Source of the DNA: Spiribacter salinus M19-40
GTDB taxonomy: Bacteria; Pseudomonadota; Gammaproteobacteria; Nitrococcales; Nitrococcaceae
DNA length: 64,000 nt
NCBI RefSeq assembly: GCF_000319575.2
Contig: NC_021291.1
Location: 1-64,000 of the forward strand
Direction of reading: 5' to 3'
Shown here one piece after another: positions 33,023 through 43,200 of the stretch. Below the pieces are notes generated by a model. The model searched no databases. It was not told the DNA's origin and saw only the letters and a list, made by a program, of their open reading frames with translations. Every line of letters begins with the position of its first letter. Position 1 is the first letter of the stretch. Made by a program: the position numbers and the translations under genes.

Positions 33023-33777
33023 CTCGAGATTTGACGGGCCGGCGTGTGCTCGTGACCCGACCCGCTGGGCAGGGTGAGGGGCTGGCGCAGCAGCTCGAGG
33101 CGCTTGGCGCTGAGGTGCTTCAGCGTCCCGCGCTGGCCATTGAGCCACGGACGCCGGCGGACTGGCCACCGGCTGAGCCGGTGGACTGGTTCGTCTTTAC
33201 CAGTCCCAACGCTGTGCAATGGGCCCTGCCGTGGCTGGACTCGATTGATCGCTCGCGTGCGCAGATCGCGGCGGTGGGCCCGGGCACAGCGGCACGGGCC
33301 CAGGCCGACGGGTTGCCCGTTGCCGTCGCGCCGCGGGCCGGTGGGGGCGTCGATGAGCTGTTGGCAGAGCCTGACTTTGCGCCGGCCGCCGGAGAGCGCG
33401 TGCTGATCTTCCGGGGCGAAGGGGGTCGCGAGCGACTGCAGCAAGTATTGCGCGAAGGCCAGGTCATTGTCGTGGAGGTGGATGTTTATCGGCGGGTCCC
33501 CGCCGCCGCAGCGTTGGATGTGCCGCCGGCATGGCGATCGGCCCCCCTGGATGCGACGGTCGTGACGAGCCGGGCTGGGTTGGACGCGTTGCTCGGCATG
33601 ACAGGCCAACCCGCGCTACAGTGGCTACAAGCCAGCCGTCTGATCACAGTCAGTGATCGGGTGGCGGCATATGCCCGCGCGATGGGGTTTGTCGACCCTG
33701 TTGTCGCTGCCGGGGTCGCGGATGCCGATTTGTCCGCCGCCGTTGTCCAGGCCTTGCAGAGAGAAGGCAATGACTGA
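33019..33777 (+). CDS. hemD: Uroporphyrinogen-III synthase
   Basis: HemD closes hydroxymethylbilane to uroporphyrinogen III. The best start is a TTG at 33019 overlapping the hemC stop, giving 252 residues beginning LTGRRVLVTRPAGQGEGL a few residues in. An upstream extension in this frame would be antisense-like Gly/Arg/Ala coding over hemC. Sequence is divergent, as usual in this family, but TSPNAVQWAL and VVTSRAGLDALLGM are typical. It overlaps hemX by 8 bases. Confidence 0.9.
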   Translation: MTRDLTGRRVLVTRPAGQGEGLAQQLEALGAEVLQRPALAIEPRTPADWPPAEPVDWFVFTSPNAVQWALPWLDSIDRSRAQIAAVGPGTAARAQADGLPVAVAPRAGGGVDELLAEPDFAPAAGERVLIFRGEGGRERLQQVLREGQVIVVEVDVYRRVPAAAALDVPPAWRSAPLDATVVTSRAGLDALLGMTGQPALQWLQASRLITVSDRVAAYARAMGFVDPVVAAGVADADLSAAVVQALQREGND

Positions 33778-34969
33778 AAAGAACACCGACAAGCCAAACA
33801 CTGATAAGCCGGATGCCGAACCGCCGCCGAAGTCCGCGTCCAAGCCGGCTCGGGCAACCAAAGCGGCCTCGGCTAAGACAGCGAAGTCGGCGCCATCGGA
33901 GTCGTCGGATCAATCGACGAAGACGCCGCCGCCACCGCCACCGCGTCGAAGCGTCACCGGCGTCATCGCCCTGGTGGGCGTCTTGGTGATTGGTGGCCTG
34001 GGGGGTGCAGGCGGCTGGTTTCTCTACGAGCGCGTGGCGTCCTTAAGCGCTGAGCAAGCCGGGTTTGCGGACCAATCGGCCCTGGCAACGCTGCGATCCG
34101 AGCAAAGTGAGCGACTGGGCGAGCTTCAGGGCCGGCTGAATGGGTTGAGCGACAACCTGGATAATCGCCTGGAGTCCATGGCGCGACTCGAAAACCGGTT
34201 CGAAGATCAGGTGGAAGCGCGTGACGCCCTCGCGGATCGGGTGGATCAACTCTTCCGGCGCATGCAGTCGGAGACGGATGACTGGCGAGAGGCTGAGGCT
34301 GCTTACTTGGCCGGTATTGCCGTCAATCGCGTGCGTTTCAATCGCGACATCCCCGGGGCGCTTGAGGCGCTTGAGGCTGCTGATCGGCTGCTGGCCGGGC
34401 TTGGTGGTGCGGGCATTGATGGCCGGGAGGCGATCGCGCGGGCGACTGATCGCCTGCTCGACGCGGAGCGGGCAGACACCGCGGCCATCATGACTGGCCT
34501 GAGCCGCACCGCGGACCGGCTGGCCGATCTGCCGCTGGCCGAGGGGATTGAGCGCCGCCAGGCCCGTGAGGCGGATGACCCGGCACCCCGCGAGACGACG
34601 GGCTGGCGCGGCCGTCTGGAGCGGGCTTGGACGCAGCTGCGCGCGGGCCTGGAGGGTCTGGTGACGGTCAGTCGGGATCGCCAGGTCGAGCCGCTGCCGG
34701 ATCCCGAGGCGCGATTCCTCCTGCAGCAGAATCTGACCCTGCAGATTGAATCCGCTCGCCTGGCGGCGCTGCGCGGCAATGCCGATGTCTACCGGGACGC
34801 AGTGGCGCGAATTGACGGGTGGATTGCGGCGTATTTTGATTCCGCCTCCGAGCGCGTGACAGACGTGCGCGCCACGTTGGCGGAGCTGCGGGGTCTGCGC
34901 GTGGATTCGGCGCGCCCGGCCATTGCGGATGACCTCGAGCCGTTGCTGGAGAGCGGAGGCCAGCCATGA
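33770..34969 (+). CDS. hemX: HemX-like membrane protein
   Basis: The 399-residue protein has a cytoplasmic Lys/Ala/Pro/Ser-rich N-terminus (about residues 1-60, ending PPPPPPRR), one membrane helix (about 62-85) and a periplasmic helical domain with coiled-coil features. The family is annotated as an uroporphyrinogen-III C-methyltransferase because of its neighbours, but it lacks methyltransferase motifs. Its place between hemD and hemY is conserved; function is unproven. Confidence 0.88.
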   Translation: MTEKNTDKPNTDKPDAEPPPKSASKPARATKAASAKTAKSAPSESSDQSTKTPPPPPPRRSVTGVIALVGVLVIGGLGGAGGWFLYERVASLSAEQAGFADQSALATLRSEQSERLGELQGRLNGLSDNLDNRLESMARLENRFEDQVEARDALADRVDQLFRRMQSETDDWREAEAAYLAGIAVNRVRFNRDIPGALEALEAADRLLAGLGGAGIDGREAIARATDRLLDAERADTAAIMTGLSRTADRLADLPLAEGIERRQAREADDPAPRETTGWRGRLERAWTQLRAGLEGLVTVSRDRQVEPLPDPEARFLLQQNLTLQIESARLAALRGNADVYRDAVARIDGWIAAYFDSASERVTDVRATLAELRGLRVDSARPAIADDLEPLLESGGQP

Positions 34970-36177
34970 TGCGGCGCACGCTCAGTCTGCTGGTGTTGTT
35001 GCTGCTCAGCGTGGGTGGCGCCCTCTGGTTCGAGCGCCAGAGCGGCTTTGTGATGGTCCGAGTGGGTGACCTGACCCTGCAGAGCAGTCTGTTTGTGGCG
35101 CTCGCCGCGGTGGTGGTGGTCTGGGTGCTCGCGGCGGTGGTCGCCTCGCTGGTCCGGCGCTTGCGCCACGTACCCTACCGAATCCGCGGCCGGCTAGGGC
35201 AGCGTCGCGGCATTCGTGCCCGCCATGAACTGGTTGAGGGCTTGATTGAGCTCGCGGAGGGCCGTTATGCCCTGGCGGAAAAACGGCTGGAGAGCAGTGC
35301 CGGTGCTGCACGTCTGCCCGTGTTCAATCACCTGCTCTCAGCCCTGGCCGCCCAGCGTCGGGGGGATTGGAAGCGCCGGGATGATTTGCTGGCTGAGGCG
35401 GATGCCGCCGAGCCGCGGGCGCGACTGGCGGTTGGCCTGGTGCAGGCACGCCTTCAAGTGGAGGCCGCACAGTGGGAACAGGCCCTGGCGACCCTGGGAT
35501 GGCTGCGCAAGGAGGCGCCCCGCAATCATCGTCTCCTCGCGCTGATGGCGCGGGCCCTGCAAGCACTGGAGGATGAGGCCGGCCTGGAGGCTCTGCTGCC
35601 CGATCTGCGTCGGGAGGCGGTCCTGCCGGACGATGAAATGACCGCGCTCGAGGCCCGGCTGCTGGAGCGCCGGCTGACCGCACTGGGGCCGAATGCCGGG
35701 GCGGATGCCCTGGCGCAGGTCTGGAAGGCATTACCGCGAGCGCGTCAGCGCGACCCTGAACTGCGAGCCCGTTACGCGCGCGCGCTTATTGAGGCGGATT
35801 GTCCGGCGACGGCCGAGCGGCAATTGCGGCGCTGGCTCAAAGATCGGTGGGCGAGCGAGCTCGTGGAAGTCTATGGCGAGCTCGAAATGGATCCGCCCCA
35901 ACGAGCCTACAAACCGCTGACCGATTGGCTCAAGGAGCGTCCGGAGGATCCGACACTGCTTCACGCGGCCGCTCGGCAGGCCATCCGCTGCGCCTTGTGG
36001 GGTCAGGCGCGCAGCTATCTGGAAGCCGCAACGGCACGCGCGAGCGATCCGGCCATTGATCGACTTCTGGCCGAGCTCTACGAGCGCCTGGATGAACCAG
36101 AAAAAGCGCGCCTGGCCTACCGCCGGGCCCTGGGCCTTGCGCCGACGCTCGCTCTCGAGGGTCCGGTCAGGCAATAA
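34966..36177 (+). CDS. hemY: HemY-like inner-membrane TPR protein
   Basis: The 403-residue protein has two N-terminal membrane helices (about residues 5-22 and 41-63) followed by helical TPR-like repeats with LAEGRYALAEKRLE and RLLAELYERLDEPEKARLAYRRALGLAP. It is the HemY of the proteobacterial hemCDXY operon, not the Bacillus protoporphyrinogen oxidase of the same name; its role in late heme synthesis is not settled. It starts in an ATGATG overlap with hemX and overlaps convergent qor by 11 bases. Confidence 0.92.
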   Translation: MMRRTLSLLVLLLLSVGGALWFERQSGFVMVRVGDLTLQSSLFVALAAVVVVWVLAAVVASLVRRLRHVPYRIRGRLGQRRGIRARHELVEGLIELAEGRYALAEKRLESSAGAARLPVFNHLLSALAAQRRGDWKRRDDLLAEADAAEPRARLAVGLVQARLQVEAAQWEQALATLGWLRKEAPRNHRLLALMARALQALEDEAGLEALLPDLRREAVLPDDEMTALEARLLERRLTALGPNAGADALAQVWKALPRARQRDPELRARYARALIEADCPATAERQLRRWLKDRWASELVEVYGELEMDPPQRAYKPLTDWLKERPEDPTLLHAAARQAIRCALWGQARSYLEAATARASDPAIDRLLAELYERLDEPEKARLAYRRALGLAPTLALEGPVRQ

Positions 36178-37144
36178 GCACCGTGGAGCCAGTGGTTTCG
36201 CGTGCCTCCAAGGCACGGTGGGCTTCAGCCGCGTTAGCCAGCGGCAGCCGCTGACCAACCTGAACCGTTACGGCGCCGCGCTCAATCACGTCGAACAGGG
36301 CCTCGGCGCTGTGCTGCAAGTCCGCGGCGGTGCCGATGTAATCGAAAAGGGTCGGCCGGGTAAGAAACAGCGACCCACCGGCGGCCAGTTGTCCAACCTC
36401 GATGGCCGGCGGCTTGCCGGAAGACTGGCCGAAGCTCACCAGCAGGCCGCGCTTGGCCAGGCAATCCATGGACGTCATCAAGGTATCCGCACCCACGGAG
36501 TCGTAAACCACGGCGACGCCTTCTCCACCCGTGAAATGCCGCACACGCTCAGTAATGTCTTCGCGGCGGTACAGAATGGGATGATCACAGCCATGGGCCT
36601 GCGCGAGCTCGGCCTTTTCTTCGCTGCCCACGGTGCCGATCACCGTGGCACCGAGTTGTTTAGCCCACTGACAGGCGATCAGGCCAACGCCGCCGGCCGC
36701 CGCATGAATCAGGATCGGTTCGCCAGGCTGCACGGCATGGATCTGGGCCAGCAACATGTGCGCGGTCATCCCTTTGAGCATCATGGCGGCCGCCTGCTCG
36801 TTATGGATGGCATCTGGCAGGGGGACCAGTCGATCTGCGGGAATAATCCGCTCCTCGGCATAGGCCCCCGGTGGTCTTGCCGCATAGGCGATACGCTGAC
36901 CCGGCTGCAAGCCAGTCACGGCGTCACCCACCGCCACAACCTCCCCGGCCGCCTCAACGCCAGGGGTAAAGGGCATGGCCGCTGGCGGGTACAGGCCCGT
37001 GCGGAAGTAGACATCGATGTAATTCACCCCAATGTGGGTGTGCCGTACCCGGACCTCGTTCGGCCCGGGAGCCGGTACATCGACCGACTCGAACTGCAAG
37101 GTCTCGGGCCCGCCGAACGCGTGAATGCAAATCGCCTGGGTCAT
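36167..37144 (-). CDS. qor: NADPH:quinone oxidoreductase (zinc-independent MDR family)
   Basis: The 325-residue protein belongs to the quinone oxidoreductase branch of medium-chain dehydrogenases: VGVNYIDVYFRTGLYP, FTPGVEAAGEVVAVG, and the NADPH-binding AAAGGVGLIACQWAKQLGA. It lacks the zinc-binding cysteines of alcohol dehydrogenases. It reduces quinones with NADPH by one electron in characterised relatives. It is last in the aceE-to-qor run, three bases after maeB. Confidence 0.94.
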   Translation of the reverse strand: MTQAICIHAFGGPETLQFESVDVPAPGPNEVRVRHTHIGVNYIDVYFRTGLYPPAAMPFTPGVEAAGEVVAVGDAVTGLQPGQRIAYAARPPGAYAEERIIPADRLVPLPDAIHNEQAAAMMLKGMTAHMLLAQIHAVQPGEPILIHAAAGGVGLIACQWAKQLGATVIGTVGSEEKAELAQAHGCDHPILYRREDITERVRHFTGGEGVAVVYDSVGADTLMTSMDCLAKRGLLVSFGQSSGKPPAIEVGQLAAGGSLFLTRPTLFDYIGTAADLQHSAEALFDVIERGAVTVQVGQRLPLANAAEAHRALEARETTGSTVLIA

Positions 37145-37147
37145 GGT

Positions 37148-39433
37148 TCAGCTCTCCTTGTCGCTGGCCGCCATGGCGGCTTCAACGCCGGCCAGCGCGG
37201 TCAGATTGACGATGCCACGCACGGTCACCGAGGGCGTGAGGATATGCGCGGGCTTCGACATGCCCAGAATGATGGGCCCGATGGACACGGCATCGGTCAC
37301 CGTCTTGAGCAGATTAAAGGCAATGTTCGCCGAATCGAGCGTGGGCATGATCAGCAGATTGGCCTGCCCTTCCATGCGCGAGTTCGGGAAGATTCGGCTT
37401 CGAATCGACTCGTTGAGGGCGGCGTCGCCGTGCATCTCGCCCTCCACCTCCAGCGCCGGATCGCGATCTTCGAGGAGTTGCAGCGTCTCGCGCATCTTGA
37501 TTGCCTCCGGCGCGTCCGACGTCCCGAAGTTGCTGTGAGACAACAGCGCGACCTTGGGCACCATACCGAAGCGGCGGATTTCGTCGGCGGCGAGCACGGT
37601 CATCTCGGCGAGCTGATGGGCGGTCGGGTTCTGATTGACGTAGGTGTCACACAGAAAAAGCGTGCCCTTGGGCGTAATGATCGCGTTCATGGCGGCGAGA
37701 TTACGAACCCCCGTGCGCCGGCCGAGCACTTCGTTCACATAATCAAGCTGGCGGTGATACTTGCCGACAGCACCGGAGAGCATCGCATCCGCCTCGCCCC
37801 GTCGCACCATCAGCGCGGCGATCACGGTGTTGCGTGTGCGAACGATCTGGCGGGCCCGGTCCGGCGTGATGCCCCGGCGCTCCATGAGCGAGTGATAGAG
37901 CTGCCAGTATTCCCGGAAGCGCGGATCATCTTCCGGGTCGACCAGCTCAAAATCCTCGTCGATGGTGAGCCGCAGGCCAAGCCGCTCGATCCGCATTTTG
38001 ACCACGCGTCGGCGGCCAATGATGATCGGCTGGGCGAGGCTGTCGTCCACCACCAGCTGCACGGCCTGGAGGATGCGCTGATCCTCGCCATCGCCGTAGA
38101 CCACCCGTTTCGGGTTCTGGCTGGCCCGCTCGAAGATGGGTTTCATCAGCAAGCCCGACTGGAAGACGTAATCGGAGAGACGCCGGCGATAGGCGGCGAA
38201 ATCCTCGATCGGGCGGGTCGCGACGCCGCTTTCCATGGCCGCGCGGGCCACTTCTGGTGCAATGCGGGTAATGAGCCGCGGGTCGAACGGCTTGGGAATC
38301 AGATACTCCGGCCCGAAAGACAGCGGTTTGCCACCATAGGCCGCAACGACCACGTCCGAGGACTCCATGGTCGCCAGGTCCGCAATCGCGCGCACGCAGG
38401 CCTTTTTCATCTCATCATTGATCGTCGTCGCGCCGACATCCAAAGCGCCGCGGAAGATGAACGGAAAGCAGAGGACGTTGTTGACCTGGTTGGGGTAATC
38501 CGACCGACCGGTCGAGATGATCGCATCCGAGCGTGCCTCAAATACGTCCTCGGGCCAGATCTCCGGCGTGGGGTTCGCCAGGGCCATGATCATGGGTTTG
38601 TCCGCCATGCGCTTGACCATGTCCTGATCCAGGACACCGGGCGCGGACAGCCCCAGGAAGATATCGGCCCCCTCAATGGCTTCTGCCAGTGTGCGCGCCT
38701 TGCTACTCGTGGCATAGACGCCCTTGCGATCGTCCATGTACTCCTTGCGGCCCTGGTAGATCACGCCCTGACGGTCGGTGGCGATGACGTTCTCGGGTTT
38801 GAGTCCCATGGACACGAGTAGGTCCAGGCAGGCGATGGCTGAGGCGCCGGCGCCGGAGGTGACGAGTTTCACGTCCTCGAAGCGCTTGCCGACGAGTCGC
38901 AGACCGTTGTAGATCGCCGCCGCGGCGGTGATCGCGGTGCCGTGCTGGTCGTCATGGAACACCGGAATGTTCATGCGAGCCCGCAGCTTCTCCTCGACCT
39001 CAAAGCACTCCGGTGCCTTGATGTCTTCCAGGTTGATGCCGCCGAAGGTGGGCTCCAGCCGAGCGATGGTCTCCACGAGCTGATCGGCATCGGTTTCATC
39101 GATCTCGATATCGAACACATCGATCCCGGCGAACTTCTTGAAGAGCACGCCCTTGCCTTCCATAACCGGTTTGGAGGCCAGCGGGCCGATGGCACCCAGT
39201 CCCAGAACGGCGGTGCCATTGGTGATGACGCCTACCAGGTTACCGCGCGCCGTGACATTGGCGGCCTCGCGTTCATCCTCGGAAATCGCCTCGCAGGCCG
39301 CAGCAACGCCGGGGCTATAGGCGAGTGCCAGGTCGCGCTGGTTGGCCAGCGGCTTGGTGGGGGCCACCTCGATTTTCCCGGGGGTCGGGTAGCGGTGGTA
39401 TTCGAGGGCGCTTTGCTTGAAGTCCTCAGCCAT
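37148..39433 (-). CDS. maeB: NADP-dependent malic enzyme with phosphotransacetylase-like domain
   Basis: MaeB oxidatively decarboxylates malate to pyruvate and CO2. The 761-residue product has the malic enzyme domain (catalytic Tyr in [14 protein letters not shown], metal-binding [11 protein letters not shown](P)-binding [16 protein letters not shown]) over the first 430 residues, then a regulatory domain related to phosphotransacetylase, as in E. coli MaeB. Acetyl-CoA usually inhibits this form. Its position with pyruvate dehydrogenase and glutamate dehydrogenase suggests a feed of C4 acids into acetyl-CoA. Confidence 0.97.
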   Translation of the reverse strand: MAEDFKQSALEYHRYPTPGKIEVAPTKPLANQRDLALAYSPGVAAACEAISEDEREAANVTARGNLVGVITNGTAVLGLGAIGPLASKPVMEGKGVLFKKFAGIDVFDIEIDETDADQLVETIARLEPTFGGINLEDIKAPECFEVEEKLRARMNIPVFHDDQHGTAITAAAAIYNGLRLVGKRFEDVKLVTSGAGASAIACLDLLVSMGLKPENVIATDRQGVIYQGRKEYMDDRKGVYATSSKARTLAEAIEGADIFLGLSAPGVLDQDMVKRMADKPMIMALANPTPEIWPEDVFEARSDAIISTGRSDYPNQVNNVLCFPFIFRGALDVGATTINDEMKKACVRAIADLATMESSDVVVAAYGGKPLSFGPEYLIPKPFDPRLITRIAPEVARAAMESGVATRPIEDFAAYRRRLSDYVFQSGLLMKPIFERASQNPKRVVYGDGEDQRILQAVQLVVDDSLAQPIIIGRRRVVKMRIERLGLRLTIDEDFELVDPEDDPRFREYWQLYHSLMERRGITPDRARQIVRTRNTVIAALMVRRGEADAMLSGAVGKYHRQLDYVNEVLGRRTGVRNLAAMNAIITPKGTLFLCDTYVNQNPTAHQLAEMTVLAADEIRRFGMVPKVALLSHSNFGTSDAPEAIKMRETLQLLEDRDPALEVEGEMHGDAALNESIRSRIFPNSRMEGQANLLIMPTLDSANIAFNLLKTVTDAVSIGPIILGMSKPAHILTPSVTVRGIVNLTALAGVEAAMAASDKES

Positions 39434-39448
39434 GGGGGTTTCCTTGGG

Positions 39449-40243
39449 TCATTTCAGTGGTTCAGGGTTCAGAAATTCGGTGAGATGCTCGGTAAACGGC
39501 CCGGGTGCCTCGGCGTGAACCCAGTGTCCGACACCGGGTAGCCCGATCACGCGGGCCTGCGGAAAAACGCGGTGGATGGCAGCCGTACCGGCCGGCGTGA
39601 CATATCCGGAGGCCTCGCCGTGGATAAACAGCGCCGGGCCGCTCCACGTCGGGGTGCTGTCCAGCGGCCAGCCCTGAATGACGGGCAATTGATCCGCCAG
39701 AATGTCCAGCGGGATGCGCCACTGCCAGGTGCGGCCCTCGCGTTGTAGGTTAGTCAGCAGAAACTGCCGAACCAGATCAGACGGGATCGCGGGCGCCAGG
39801 GCGGCATCGGCGTCCGCGCGACGGCTGATGGCCTGCAGATCGACTTGCTGCAAGGCGGCAATGATGCCGCCGTGTTCTGCGCCGTGGTCATAGGCGACGG
39901 GCGCGATGTCGACCACCACCAGCCGCTCAACGCGGGCGGGATGACACAGCGCCATCGTCATGGCGACCTTGCCCCCCATGCTGTGGCCAACGAGTCGAGC
40001 CCGTTCAAGGCCCTGGCGGTCCATCAGAGCGATGACGTCGTCTGCCAGGCGCCGGTAATCCATATCGGGATGGGCTGGCGATTGGCCATGGCCGCGCAGG
40101 TCGGGCAGCAGTACGGTGTGGCTGTCCTCGAAAGCCCGCGCGATACCCCGCCAGTTGGCCCCGGAGCCATAGAGCCCGTGCAGCATAATCAACGGTGGGC
40201 CTGAGCCGGATTCGTTGACGGCGAGTTCGAGTGGCGGTTTCAA
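39449..40243 (-). CDS. Alpha/beta hydrolase (YbfF-type esterase)
   Basis: The 264-residue hydrolase has the oxyanion block MLHGLYGSGANWRGIA, nucleophile Ser in GHSMGGKVAM, and His in GVGHWVHAEAP near the C-terminus. It resembles E. coli YbfF, an acyl-CoA/malonyl-ester hydrolase in vitro; the natural substrate is unknown. It overlaps the gdh stop by four bases and lies 15 bases before maeB, so it is translated from the same message. Confidence 0.9.
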   Translation of the reverse strand: MKPPLELAVNESGSGPPLIMLHGLYGSGANWRGIARAFEDSHTVLLPDLRGHGQSPAHPDMDYRRLADDVIALMDRQGLERARLVGHSMGGKVAMTMALCHPARVERLVVVDIAPVAYDHGAEHGGIIAALQQVDLQAISRRADADAALAPAIPSDLVRQFLLTNLQREGRTWQWRIPLDILADQLPVIQGWPLDSTPTWSGPALFIHGEASGYVTPAGTAAIHRVFPQARVIGLPGVGHWVHAEAPGPFTEHLTEFLNPEPLK

Positions 40244-43200
40244 GCGGGGCGCTCCTCATGATCGGTGCTGAGCGCTCGGAGCTCCTGCATGGCCACCCCC
40301 AGCATGGCGCTTTCCGGCTGCGGAACGCCGCTGATCTGATCAACGCTCTGGCGGAAGGTCGTCAATCGATCGCCGTTGTCGGTCATCCATTGCTCGATCC
40401 GCTCGGCTGCCGGATCAGCCGCTGTCTCCGCCAGGATAGTCTCGGTCAGGCGGCGCTGTTCGTCGTGCAGGCCCTCCAGCAGCCCGCCGCGGAAGCGAAC
40501 CTGCCAGTCGTCCACTGCGATAAAGGCATGGATCGCCTCACGCAGGGTCTCAAGGCCCAGGGCATGGGCCGCGCCGAAATGGATCCGGGCGGTGTCCTCC
40601 AGCGTCGCGTCGCGGTTGGCCGCCGCTGCGGCGATGTCGAGCGCGTCATAGAGCGTTGGCAGACGGCTGATCCGCTGGGCAAGGGCATCGGGCGCCCCGG
40701 CGTCAATATGGTGCTGGCGACGGGCCTCGAGGCGTTCGAATTCGGGCTCGGCCAGCAGCTCGGGCAGGCCCTGCTCGAGGGTGTTGATGGTCTGACTGGC
40801 GCGGTCCAGCCAGTCGCTCATGCCATTGGCCGGCAGGCTCCGCCGCAGCATCCAGATGGTGGCGCGCTCCTGGAGATCACAGAGCGCATGGAGCATGGCG
40901 TGCTGGTGATCGGCGCTGATTTGATGATCCAGGGCATCGATGTCATGCCAGAGCGTGCGCAATCCGTAGAGTTCACGGGCGGCGACAAAGGCCCGGGCGG
41001 CGTCCGCAGTATCGGCACCGGTCACCGCGGTCACGCGCATCAGGAAGGTGGCGCCCATGCGGTTGAGGATGTGATTGACCAGATTGGTGGCAATAATCTC
41101 GCGGCGCAGAGGGTGCTGGTCGATTCGGCGGCTGCAGCGGGTTTGCAGGGGGGCCGGGAAGTAGGCAATCAGGTCTGGCAGGTATTCCTCGCCCTGCACC
41201 AGTTCGGTCTGCAGCAAAGCTTCGTAACTGCGGATTTTGGTGTAGGCGAGCAGGATGGACAGCTCAGGTCGGGTCAGGCCGAGGCCTTGTTGCTGGCGGT
41301 CGGTCAGCGTCTCGTCGTCCGGCAGCTCCTCGACCACTCGGTCCAGCCGGCCCTCTCGCTCGAGGGTGCGCATCGCCCGGGCGTGCTCATCCAACCGCTC
41401 TGCCGCGCGATCCTGCATCAGGCTCAAGCCCTGTGTCTGACGGTAGTTGTTGGCCAGCACGTGGTCGGCCACCGCCTCGGTCATATCCGCCAGCAGCCGG
41501 TTACGCTGCTTGACCGTGAGCTCGCCGTCATCGACGACGCCGTTCACCAGGATTTTGATGTTCACCTCATGGTCGGAGCAGTCGACGCCGCCGGAGTTAT
41601 CAATGGCGTCGCTGTTGACCCGGCCGCCTGCGAGCGCAAAGGCGACCCGCCCGAGGGCAGTGATCCCGAGGTTGCCGCCTTCACCGATGACCTGGCAACG
41701 CAGGTTCTCGGCGTCGACCCGGACCGCGTCGTTACCCTTATCGCCGACGTCGGCGTCGCTTTCATCCTCGGCTTTGATGTAGGTGCCGATGCCGCCATTC
41801 CACAGCAGGTCGACCGGTGCCTTCAGGATCGCCTGAATGAGCTCGTTAGGCGTCAGCTGCTCGGCGCTGATGCCGAGTGCCGCACGGGCGGGTTCACTCA
41901 GCGCAATGGATTTCGCGGTGCGTGGCCACACACCCCCACCGGTGGCAATGCGGGCACGGTCATAGTCATCCCAGGTGGAGCGCGTTAGGCCAAACAGCCG
42001 CTCACGCTCGGCGAAGGCGGCGTCTGCATCCGGGTCGGGGTCAATGAAGATGTGGCGGTGATCGAAAGCCGCAATGAGGCGAAGGGTGCGGGACTGCAGC
42101 ATGCCATTCCCAAAGACATCGCCCGACATATCGCCGACGCCAACGGCTGTGACCGGGGTGCGCTGGATATCTCGGCCCATCTCCCGGAAGTGGCGCTGAA
42201 CGGCCACCCAGGCCCCGCGCGCGGTGATGCCCATTTTTTTGTGGTCATAGCCGGTCGAGCCGCCGGAGGCAAAGGCATCATGCAGCCAGAAGTCATAGGC
42301 CTCGGCGATGGCGTTGGCATCGTCCGAGAAGGTGGCGGTGCCTTTGTCGGCGGCCACCACAAGGTACGGGTCGTCGTCGTCATAGCGCACCACGCCGGGC
42401 GGCGGCTGGATCTGGTCATCGACGATGTTGTCGGTCACATCCAGCAGTCCACGAATGAACATCTGGTAGCAGGCGAGCACTTCATCGGCTTGCTCGGCCC
42501 GCGATTTGGGAAGTTGCTTGCAGACAAACCCCCCTTTCGCGCCCACGGGCACGATGACGGCGTTCTTCACCATCTGCGCCTTCATCAGGCCGAGTACTTC
42601 TGTGCGGTAGTCCTCACGCCGGTCCGACCAGCGCAGGCCACCCCGCGCGACCTGACCGCCGCGCAGGTGCACGCCCTCGACGCGCGGTGAGCTCACGAAA
42701 ATCTCGAACGCAGGGACGGGCTTGGGGACACCGGGGATGTCGCCTGGGCGAAGCTTCAGGGCCAGATAATCCCGCGGAGCGCCGCAGTCATCCTGACGGT
42801 AGCGATTAGTGCGCAGCGTGGCCTGTATGGCGGCGAGCATCCGTCGGAGAATGCGGTCTTCATCGAGGCTGGAGACCTCGTCCAGACCGGCCTCGATGGT
42901 CGCTGCCAGGTCCTCGGCACGCTGCGCATCGCCTCGCTCGGGATCAAATCGGGCCTCGAACAAGGCGACCAGGTTGGCTGCGATGGTCGGGTTGGCGGCC
43001 AGCGTTTCTTCGATGTAGGGCTGGCTGTAAGGCGTGCCGGCCTGGCGCAGGTATTGGGCATAGGCCCGGAGAATGGTGATTTCCTGCCAACTGAGGCCAG
43101 CCGAGAGAATCAGCCCGTTAAAGCCGTCATCATCGGTCTCGCCCCGCCAGATGGCGGCAAACGCCGCCTGGAAATGATCGCGCAGGGTGCCGGCGTCGAG

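Noticed and set aside
36056-38821. A 921-codon open frame on the plus strand
   Set aside because: It lies antisense to qor and maeB, both clear enzymes, and is kept open only by high GC at third positions; it is rich in His, Gly and Arg and has no recognisable domain.
40231-41988. A 585-codon open frame on the plus strand
   Set aside because: Antisense to the large glutamate dehydrogenase gene, without family motifs.
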